DNA from: Flavobacteriaceae bacterium
GTDB lineage: Bacteria > Bacteroidota > Bacteroidia > Flavobacteriales > Flavobacteriaceae
Length of the DNA stretch: 8,430 nucleotides
Reading direction: 5' to 3'
Assembly (NCBI GenBank): GCA_018623655.1
Contig: JAAZVG010000060.1
Coordinates: forward strand, 1-8,430
The notes under the pieces: model-generated
What the model was told of the DNA's origin: nothing
The model's input: only the letters and a program-made list of their open reading frames with translations
Database searches by the model: none
Translations under genes and position numbers: made by a program
Shown: piece by piece, positions 1-4,830 of the stretch
Position numbering within the stretch: the first letter of the stretch is position 1
Layout: each line of letters starts with the position of its first letter

Positions 1-554
1 AATAGTTCAGAAGCTTCAAAAAGATTACGCTCAATTTGAGCAACATTTTTAGACAATAGATCAGCACTTTGGGCAGCCATAAGTGCATTGGCATAGGCCG
101 AAACTACAGAAGCTCTTATTTCTAACGCCGTTTTGTCATAAGCGTTTTCTGAATAATCTATAAAGGTTCTTATGGCCTGCACGCCAACAACATAAGAGCC
201 ATCAAAAATGAGTTGATTCCAGGTTACCGATGCATTTAAACTTTGAGATTGCCCAAAAACTATTTCAGAAAAAGTACCAGGCTGACCCCCAAAAAACTCA
301 GCCGGAATTTGAGCCACAGGTTGTTTTAATTGATTTTGATAATTTAGTGACCCTTGAATCTGAGGAAGCCCCGTGGCAATCGTTGCCCACTTCTGAGCTA
401 CGGCATCCCTTTTATCAGCAGCAGCATTTTTCATCGATGCATTTTCAGCTAGGGCATATTCAACGGCTTGCTCTAAAGTAAAGTTAGAAGAAGAATTTTG
501 ACTGTAAGCGGATGCGCTAATAAAGACGATAAATAGAAGAATAGTCTTTTTCAT
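1..554 (-). CDS. TolC-family outer membrane efflux protein, N-terminal part
   Basis: This is the first 184 codons of a gene that runs off the left edge; the family is usually about 430-460 residues. The translation starts MKKTILLFIVFISASAYSQ, a clear Sec signal peptide with probable cleavage after the SAYSQ segment. It then has FTLEQAVEYALAENASM (residues 25-41), the typical opening of the outer-membrane efflux domain. Next comes an Ala/Gln-rich helical stretch (about 42-64), then beta-strand material with alternating polar and hydrophobic residues (66-120), then a second long helix (about 130-184). TolC proteins form a trimeric channel through the outer membrane and periplasm for type I secretion or RND/ABC/MFS drug export. 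The ATG overlaps the stop of the TetR gene by 4 bp (ATGA), so the two genes are one operon. A membrane-fusion protein and an inner-membrane pump probably follow beyond the edge. The substrate cannot be told. Confidence 0.9.
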   Translation of the reverse strand, partial: MKKTILLFIVFISASAYSQNSSSNFTLEQAVEYALAENASMKNAAADKRDAVAQKWATIATGLPQIQGSLNYQNQLKQPVAQIPAEFFGGQPGTFSEIVFGQSQSLNASVTWNQLIFDGSYVVGVQAIRTFIDYSENAYDKTALEIRASVVSAYANALMAAQSADLLSKNVAQIERNLFEASEL

Positions 555-1165
555 TCTTGATTGTTGATTAAATAAGTTTCGAGGTATTCTGACCCTTTAG
601 AAGTAGCTATCCCTCTTACATGGTATATGATATGCTGAAAAATCAACTCCTGAGTAGAAAAAAGTTTTTCAGGAAATTCGTGCGGATTTCTCAGCGAGAA
701 ATACGTGAAAAAATAAAGCCTAAAAATCATCTCCGGATTCATATCGTCACGATACACACCAAGTTCAACTCCTCGGCGAATATTTGACATTATAAAGTCG
801 CGCATCATCATTAGTTGTTCCTCTTTCAAACGTTTAAAAAGAGTTGGGAAATATTTCTGAAGTTGATATTGTGGAGAACTCTTTTCATTCTTGAGAAACC
901 GACGCACGATTTGCCGCACTTCAAAGAGTTCATCGATCGGATGTAACTCTTTTGTTGCCAATTGATTAATACTAGAGTTAATCGTACTACATAGATGAAG
1001 CGTAGAACACTCAACCAGATGCGATTTATTTTCAAAAAAAGAATAGATCGTCTTTTTGGAGATCGCTAATTCTTTCGCGAGATCATCCATGGTTACACTC
1101 TTGAAGCCCAAGTCCAAGAACATCTGAGTAGCTTTATGAAGAATTTCCTTTTTCAATGACTGCAA
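551..1165 (-). CDS. TetR/AcrR family transcriptional regulator of an efflux operon
   Basis: This is a roughly 200-residue one-domain repressor. The N-terminal DNA-binding part has helix 1 at about residues 4-20 (KKEILHKATQMFLDLGFKS) and a helix-turn-helix at about 25-45 (TMDDLAKELAISKKTIYSFF), a very good TetR_N match including the KKTIY recognition helix. The rest (50-204) is an all-helical ligand and dimer domain that does not reveal the ligand. The start is unusual. There is no in-frame ATG between an upstream stop near 1218 and codon 15, and starting at codon 15 would remove helix 1. The start is therefore a TTG, either at 1165 or at 1156 (giving MKKEILHK...). The second fits family N-termini better and leaves the -7 box at 1163-1170 outside the coding region. 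The stop overlaps the start of the TolC-like gene (ATGA). It probably represses its own operon through the inverted repeat at 1178-1205. Confidence 0.9.
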   Translation of the reverse strand: MQSLKKEILHKATQMFLDLGFKSVTMDDLAKELAISKKTIYSFFENKSHLVECSTLHLCSTINSSINQLATKELHPIDELFEVRQIVRRFLKNEKSSPQYQLQKYFPTLFKRLKEEQLMMMRDFIMSNIRRGVELGVYRDDMNPEMIFRLYFFTYFSLRNPHEFPEKLFSTQELIFQHIIYHVRGIATSKGSEYLETYLINNQE

Positions 1166-1170
1166 AGATA
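1163..1170 (-). promoter_or_regulatory. Probable -7 box of the tetR-tolC operon
   Basis: Read on the minus strand this is TATCTTTG, an exact match to the Bacteroidota -7 consensus TAnnTTTG. A clear -33 TTG at the usual distance is not seen. The box covers the first candidate TTG start (1165) and ends 6 nt before the second (1156), so transcription would begin almost at the start codon. Confidence 0.5.
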
Positions 1171-1177
1171 CAATAGC

Positions 1178-1205
1178 GGAAACTATTAAAACGAAAAAAG
1201 TTTCC
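1178..1205. promoter_or_regulatory. Inverted repeat, candidate TetR operator
   Basis: GGAAACT (1178-1184) and AGTTTCC (1199-1205) are perfect 7-bp inverted arms around a 14-bp AT-rich spacer. Arm centres are 21 bp apart, about two helical turns, so both arms face the same side of the DNA. The repeat starts 7 bp upstream of the tetR -7 box, across the spacer and -33 region of that promoter, which is where an autorepressor would bind. That the neighbouring TetR binds here is inference. Confidence 0.45.
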
Positions 1206-1233
1206 AGAGTTAATAATTATTTAACGAAAAAAG
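1190..1233. repeat. 11-bp direct repeat in the divergent tetR/prenyl synthase intergenic region
   Basis: AACGAAAAAAG occurs at 1190-1200 and again at 1223-1233, exactly 33 bp apart (about three helical turns). The first copy overlaps the right arm of the inverted repeat at 1178-1205. The second lies 17 bp upstream of the -7 box of the prenyl synthase gene. It may be a second binding register for a regulator, or chance in an A-rich gap. Confidence 0.4.
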
Positions 1234-1250
1234 CTCCACTAATTTTCTGC

Positions 1251-1258
1251 TACTTTTG
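1251..1258 (+). promoter_or_regulatory. Probable -7 box of the polyprenyl synthase gene
   Basis: TACTTTTG matches TAnnTTTG exactly and ends 13 nt before the ATG at 1272. No convincing -33 TTG is visible. The leader would be very short and carries no Shine-Dalgarno sequence. Confidence 0.5.
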
Positions 1259-1271
1259 TGTAAACTTGATT

Positions 1272-2237
1272 ATGGAAGCTTTTATACCATACCAGAAAGC
1301 AATAGAAGCCTATTTAACGGCTAATTCGAGCAGAAAAGAACCTCAGAACCTCTACGACCCGATTGAATACATTTTGAACTTAGGAGGCAAAAGACTGCGG
1401 CCTTCATTAGTACTGGCTGCAGCAGCATTTTACGGGGTTAATCACGAAAAGGCATTACCTGCGGCCGCGGCTATCGAAATATTTCACAATTTTACTTTAG
1501 TACACGACGACATCATGGACGAAGCTACCCTACGCAGAGGAGAACAAACCATCCATGAAAAATGGAATCTCAACACAGGTATTCTATCTGGAGATGTTAT
1601 GCTCATCGAAGCTTACCGGTATTTTGAAAACTACGCACCTGATCTAGCTCTTTCTCTGATAAAACTTTTTAATAAGACAGCCATAGAGGTCTGCGAAGGA
1701 CAACAATATGATATCGATTTTGAATCACGTACAGATGTAACCGAATCAGAGTATTTACATATGATTCAATATAAAACTGCGGTACTAGTGGGTTGTGCAT
1801 TAAAAATGGGAGCGCTTATCGGCGAGGCATCTGAAAAAGAATCAAATCATCTTTATCAATTCGGACTACTCCTAGGTACCGCCTTTCAAATACAAGACGA
1901 TTATTTAGATGCATTTGGCTCTCCAGAAAACTTTGGCAAAACTGTGGGAGGAGATATTATCGAGAATAAAAAAACATTACTCTACATCAAAGCTTTTGAA
2001 TTAGCCAGTGAAGAGCAAAAAACTGCGCTTGAGGCAGCGTATGCGGATCATACTACGCAAAAGATTAAAAAAGTGAAACAACTTTTTGTGTTAACAGGTG
2101 CTGAGGCTTCGGTAAAACAGTCGGTAGAAGTATATACGAAGTTAGCGCTAAAAGAACTTGAAAAATTAAGTATCGCAGATAACCAAAAGGATCTTTTAAC
2201 TCAATTTGCACATACATTAATGGTTAGAAACCTTTAA
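1272..2237 (+). CDS. Polyprenyl diphosphate synthase, probably geranylgeranyl diphosphate synthase
   Basis: This is a 321-residue all-alpha trans-prenyltransferase that condenses isopentenyl diphosphate with allylic diphosphates in the cytosol. Visible motifs are GGKRLRP (38-44), the first Asp-rich motif DDIMD (79-83) followed by EATLRRG, a GQQYD motif (143-147), KT (168-169), the second Asp-rich motif DDYLD (209-213), and GGD with KK (226-234). The first motif is plain DDxxD, without the two-residue insertion of bacterial farnesyl synthases. Phe74 sits five residues before its first Asp. In archaeal-type GGPP synthases a Phe there limits the chain to C20, so GGPP is my best guess, though farnesyl or longer products cannot be excluded. 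I prefer the ATG at 1272 to an in-frame TTG at 1266, since MEAFIPYQKAIEAYL is a normal N-terminus. Its 3' end overlaps convergent crtY by 14 bp, and that neighbour fits carotenoid precursor supply; it may also feed quinone synthesis. Confidence 0.93.
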   Translation: MEAFIPYQKAIEAYLTANSSRKEPQNLYDPIEYILNLGGKRLRPSLVLAAAAFYGVNHEKALPAAAAIEIFHNFTLVHDDIMDEATLRRGEQTIHEKWNLNTGILSGDVMLIEAYRYFENYAPDLALSLIKLFNKTAIEVCEGQQYDIDFESRTDVTESEYLHMIQYKTAVLVGCALKMGALIGEASEKESNHLYQFGLLLGTAFQIQDDYLDAFGSPENFGKTVGGDIIENKKTLLYIKAFELASEEQKTALEAAYADHTTQKIKKVKQLFVLTGAEASVKQSVEVYTKLALKELEKLSIADNQKDLLTQFAHTLMVRNL

Positions 2238-3369
2238 AAAGCCACCTAAAAAAGGCTTTGATAAATTGGATAGGTCGATTGGCCGACATAATTGATAACT
2301 CCTCAATAAAACTGGTTTTTTCGTCCAAAAATCGAAGAATTAACTGCGGTTTGCGCTTTTCAAAAAGACGTATAAAAAGTTTTGAACCCTCTCCATTTTT
2401 TCGGTTAAGAAGATCAAGAAGAAGGAGATCATAGAACCAGAATCGATTTTTAAACTTTAATTTGGGAAGTCTCTCCGGGTCTTTCTCGATACGATCGACA
2501 ATTTGCCCTACCCTTTGCAGGCTCCGATTGAAAGCGAATCCTGTCGAGGGTTTGGCCCATCCACCATTAAGACCTATGGGTAATACTCGAGAAGACAAAG
2601 GTCTCCAAAGCGGATGCGGACTCATAGGAATACTTCCTTTCTCCCGTGAAATCAACTTATAATTTGAAATCTTTCTCAGAGCGAGATACTCATGTATAGC
2701 TTCCTCATATTCTGAATCTTTTAGAGGTTGGTGTGAAAACAAGGTATACTCAAAAAGAGCACGAGTAGCTGAAGTCGGAAGTACGTACATGAATCGGGTA
2801 TTCCCCTTCTGCGGAACACTAAAATCCATAAAATCTGCTTTACTCGCATCGAATACCTCTTGATTGGTTTCAATTTCCAGACCGATAAAATGCTGTTGTA
2901 AAACAGGGTATTTCGAGTCTGAAAGTCGATTGTAATCAAATCTCGAATCAAAACAAATCTTAGCTATTTTAGACTCGTTTGAGACCAGATTGATATGTGC
3001 TAAATTCTTTTCACTATTAATGCTTACTACCTCATCTTCAATAAATTCGATTTGAGGATGAGACTTTAAAATGGGCCTGTAGTGATCATGAAAATCAGCA
3101 CCTTCAATTCGGTTATAGGTATACGGATGAATTGGAGTGTACTGCTTGTCTTTTTCATTAACCGAAATATGCGTGTAGCGATGCTTTACCAAAAAATCGA
3201 GAGAATGCTCTTTAGTTGCCCAAAAACACCAAGTACGATCGCGGTAATCCCCACCAGGTCGATCAATAATTAATATTCTTTTAGTTGATAAACAAGGGCG
3301 ATTAACTAGTTCAACAGCTAGCAAGGTTCCTGCAGCACCTGCGCCAATTATCGCGAAATCAAAGCTCAT
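2224..3369 (-). CDS. crtY: Lycopene beta-cyclase
   Basis: This 381-residue protein is a flavin-dependent lycopene cyclase of the CrtY type, which closes the beta-ionone rings of lycopene to give gamma- and then beta-carotene, acting at the membrane surface. The N-terminus has a Rossmann FAD-binding motif, FAIIGAGAAG (5-14). Next come the family signature DRTWCFW (44-50), the FMYVLPTSATRALFEYTLF block (193-211) and the C-proximal IGLNGGWAKPSTGFAF block (265-280). Glu207 in FEYT is a candidate for the essential acidic residue, by analogy with the family. It starts at the ATG at 3369, which puts the FAD motif at the usual distance. Its stop lies inside the end of the prenyl synthase gene on the other strand. 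No other carotenoid genes (crtB, crtI, crtZ) are in the window, so the pathway must be completed elsewhere. Confidence 0.93.
   Translation of the reverse strand: MSFDFAIIGAGAAGTLLAVELVNRPCLSTKRILIIDRPGGDYRDRTWCFWATKEHSLDFLVKHRYTHISVNEKDKQYTPIHPYTYNRIEGADFHDHYRPILKSHPQIEFIEDEVVSINSEKNLAHINLVSNESKIAKICFDSRFDYNRLSDSKYPVLQQHFIGLEIETNQEVFDASKADFMDFSVPQKGNTRFMYVLPTSATRALFEYTLFSHQPLKDSEYEEAIHEYLALRKISNYKLISREKGSIPMSPHPLWRPLSSRVLPIGLNGGWAKPSTGFAFNRSLQRVGQIVDRIEKDPERLPKLKFKNRFWFYDLLLLDLLNRKNGEGSKLFIRLFEKRKPQLILRFLDEKTSFIEELSIMSANRPIQFIKAFFRWLFKGF
2238..2259 (-). terminator. Weak candidate hairpin terminator for crtY, inside its 3' end
   Basis: On the minus strand AAAGCC and GGCTTT form a 6-bp stem with a 10-nt loop, followed by a short U-tract (GGCTTTTT). 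It lies within the last codons of crtY, just before the overlap with the prenyl synthase gene. The stem is short and the U-tract only five residues, so this is weak. Read on the plus strand it has no useful U-tract. Confidence 0.25.
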
Positions 3370-3374
3370 TCTAG

Positions 3375-3382
3375 TAAAGATA
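3375..3382 (-). promoter_or_regulatory. Possible -7 box of crtY
   Basis: The minus strand reads TATCTTTA, one mismatch from TAnnTTTG (final G to A). It ends 5 nt before the crtY ATG, which would make the mRNA almost leaderless. It is weaker than the other boxes in this window. Confidence 0.3.
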
Positions 3383-3406
3383 GTGTTTCAATTGGTCGAA
3401 AACCAT

Positions 3407-3414
3407 TAGTTTTG
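3407..3414 (+). promoter_or_regulatory. Probable -7 box of the ZIP transporter gene
   Basis: TAGTTTTG matches TAnnTTTG exactly, 18 nt before the ATG at 3433. Immediately upstream is a short inverted repeat, TGGT-5-ACCA (3393-3405), between the divergent crtY and ZIP promoters. It is too short to call an operator. Confidence 0.45.
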
Positions 3415-3432
3415 TACATCAAAACAAATTTA

Positions 3433-4254
3433 ATGGAAGCTATTTTTTCCTATTTCGAGCAACTGAACCCAGTACGGGCTGCTTTTTACGCTACTCTATT
3501 TACATGGGGAGTAACCGCTGCTGGAGCGGCATTGGTCTTTCTATTCAAAACCATGAATCGAGCGGTACTCGACGGGTTTTTAGGATTTACTGGAGGAGTA
3601 ATGGTTGCTGCTAGTTTTTGGAGTTTACTTGCCCCTGGCATAGAAATGAGTGAAGGTGAAGGCTTTATAAAAGTAATTCCCGCAGCCGTAGGTTTTATTC
3701 TCGGAGCGACATTCATTTTTGGTCTCGATAAAGTACTACCTCACATTCATATTAACTTTAAAGAAAATGAGAAAGAAGGGATTAAAACTCCCTGGAAAAG
3801 AACTACCCTTCTGACTCTAGCTATTACACTTCACAACATACCTGAAGGTCTAGCAATTGGAGTTTTATTTGGTGGAGTTGCTGCAGGATTTGAAGGAGCT
3901 AGCGTCGCAGGTGCTGTTACTTTAGCTTTGGGAATTGGCCTTCAAAACTTTCCTGAAGGCTTTGCTGTTGCCATGCCACTTAGAAGACACGGTCTAAGCA
4001 GATTTAAGAGTTTTTTATACGGCCAATCCTCAGCCATTGTAGAACCGATCGCCGCCGTAATTGGGGCATGGGCTGTAATGACTTTTCAACCCATTCTACC
4101 CTATGCATTAGCCTTTGCAGCCGGAGCTATGATTTTTGTGGTTGTAGAAGAGGTTATCCCTGAAACACAAAGAGACAAATACACCGATATTGCTTCTATG
4201 GGATTTATCATTGGATTCGTAATTATGATGACTCTTGATGTCGCTTTAGGATAA
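3433..4254 (+). CDS. ZIP family metal transporter, GufA subfamily
   Basis: This 273-residue inner-membrane protein has about eight hydrophobic segments and probably moves Zn2+ or other divalent ions into the cytosol. The two metal-site helices are clear: HNIPEGLAIG (134-143) and QNFPEGFAVAMPLR (171-184). The NIPEG/NFPEG pair is typical of GufA-like ZIPs, the group that also holds animal ZIP11. Further polar residues inside the membrane are Glu204 (VEP) and VVEEVIPE (237-244). The loop before the first metal helix is short and contains HIH (104-106), with a Lys/Glu-rich stretch after it, not the long His-rich loop of some ZIPs. The start is set at the ATG at 3433; an in-frame TTG at 3412 overlaps the promoter box and is unlikely. 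It is divergent from crtY and 52 bp ahead of the DUF2141 gene, so the two plus-strand genes are probably co-transcribed. The exact metal is unknown. Confidence 0.9.
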   Translation: MEAIFSYFEQLNPVRAAFYATLFTWGVTAAGAALVFLFKTMNRAVLDGFLGFTGGVMVAASFWSLLAPGIEMSEGEGFIKVIPAAVGFILGATFIFGLDKVLPHIHINFKENEKEGIKTPWKRTTLLTLAITLHNIPEGLAIGVLFGGVAAGFEGASVAGAVTLALGIGLQNFPEGFAVAMPLRRHGLSRFKSFLYGQSSAIVEPIAAVIGAWAVMTFQPILPYALAFAAGAMIFVVVEEVIPETQRDKYTDIASMGFIIGFVIMMTLDVALG

Positions 4255-4306
4255 CGAATATTGATAAGAAAATAAATAACTTGTAAGAAGCTTAAAACTG
4301 CTTTTT

Positions 4307-4720
4307 ATGAGACCGTTAATCTTCTTTACTATATGGCTCCTAACATCAATTTCTAATCATAAGTTGGAGATTCAAGTTACCCTACCAGAAAATACCACAG
4401 GCGACCTCTACTTAGTGATTTACAACAATAAAACCGATTTCTTAGGAGATAAAGGTGAGTTACATATTTTCGATAGCTCTGCACTTCTAGAGCATCCTAT
4501 TATCGAATTAAATAATCTTGAAGAAGGCACCTATGCCTTTGTTGCCTTCATCGACGAAAACAACAATGGAGTAATGGACAAGAACCGCCTAGGCATTCCC
4601 AAAGAACCTGTCGGTTTTTCAGTATCCAGAATGGGTCTTTTCGGGCCTCCATCATTTAAAAAGGCAAGTTATCAAATACCTGAGAACAAAAGCGTAGAAC
4701 TCGTTATTGAACGTTTCTAG
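4307..4720 (+). CDS. DUF2141 family secreted protein
   Basis: This is a 137-residue protein with a short hydrophobic N-terminus (residues 3-16) that looks like a signal peptide, followed by a small beta-rich domain. The family signature is clear in the second half: YAFVAFIDENNNGVMD, then LGIPKEPVGFS and GLFGPPSFKKASY (about 76-122). DENNNGVMD (83-91) has the DxNxNGxxD spacing of a calcium-binding EF-hand or dockerin loop, so Ca2+ binding is a fair inference. The function of DUF2141 is not established to my knowledge. It follows the ZIP gene by 52 bp on the same strand with no clear promoter of its own. Its TAG stop lies within the palindrome CTAG that also holds the stop of the convergent Feo peptide gene. 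A role tied to metals or to carotenoids is possible from the neighbours but unproven. Confidence 0.85.
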   Translation: MRPLIFFTIWLLTSISNHKLEIQVTLPENTTGDLYLVIYNNKTDFLGDKGELHIFDSSALLEHPIIELNNLEEGTYAFVAFIDENNNGVMDKNRLGIPKEPVGFSVSRMGLFGPPSFKKASYQIPENKSVELVIERF

Positions 4721-4830
4721 TGACAATTACAATCATCTCCACAACCCGTCTTCTTTTTGGCAAACCGTAACACTAGATAAATAACTGCTACCGCCAATAC
4801 CGCTAATACTATAAATTCTTGTACTCCCAT
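4717..4830 (-). CDS. FeoB-associated Cys-rich membrane peptide
   Basis: This 37-residue gene is easily missed. MGVQEFIVLAVLAVAVIYLVLRF gives one transmembrane helix (about 5-23), followed by a positively charged AKKK and a Cys-rich tail, CGDDCNCH (30-37). That layout is the hallmark of the FeoB-associated Cys-rich membrane protein family found after feoB in many bacteria. The tail, with three Cys and a terminal His, could bind iron or take part in redox chemistry near the FeoB pore; its true role is unknown. Positive-inside logic puts the tail in the cytoplasm. Its ATG shares a base with the feoB stop (TAATG), so translation is very likely coupled to feoB. I reject a longer reading from 4956, which would lie inside feoB in another frame. 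Its TAG stop overlaps that of the DUF2141 gene. Confidence 0.85.
   Translation of the reverse strand: MGVQEFIVLAVLAVAVIYLVLRFAKKKTGCGDDCNCH

Noticed and set aside
230..481. Plus-strand open reading frame of 83 codons
   Set aside because: It lies wholly antisense to the clear TolC-like gene, and its translation shows no family features.
826..1035. Minus-strand frame of 69 codons inside tetR
   Set aside because: Out-of-frame shadow of the TetR gene, whose helix-turn-helix and length are convincing.
3394..3401. 8-mer GGTCGAAA shared with the SCO/rseP gap (TTTCGACC at 7917-7924)
   Set aside because: Only 8 bp, opposite orientation and different spacing to the promoter boxes; chance sharing is likely.
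4268..4306. AAGC-loop-GCTTTTT as a terminator between the ZIP and DUF2141 genes
   Set aside because: The stem is only 4 bp of A/T-rich pairing, too weak to call; co-transcription seems more likely.
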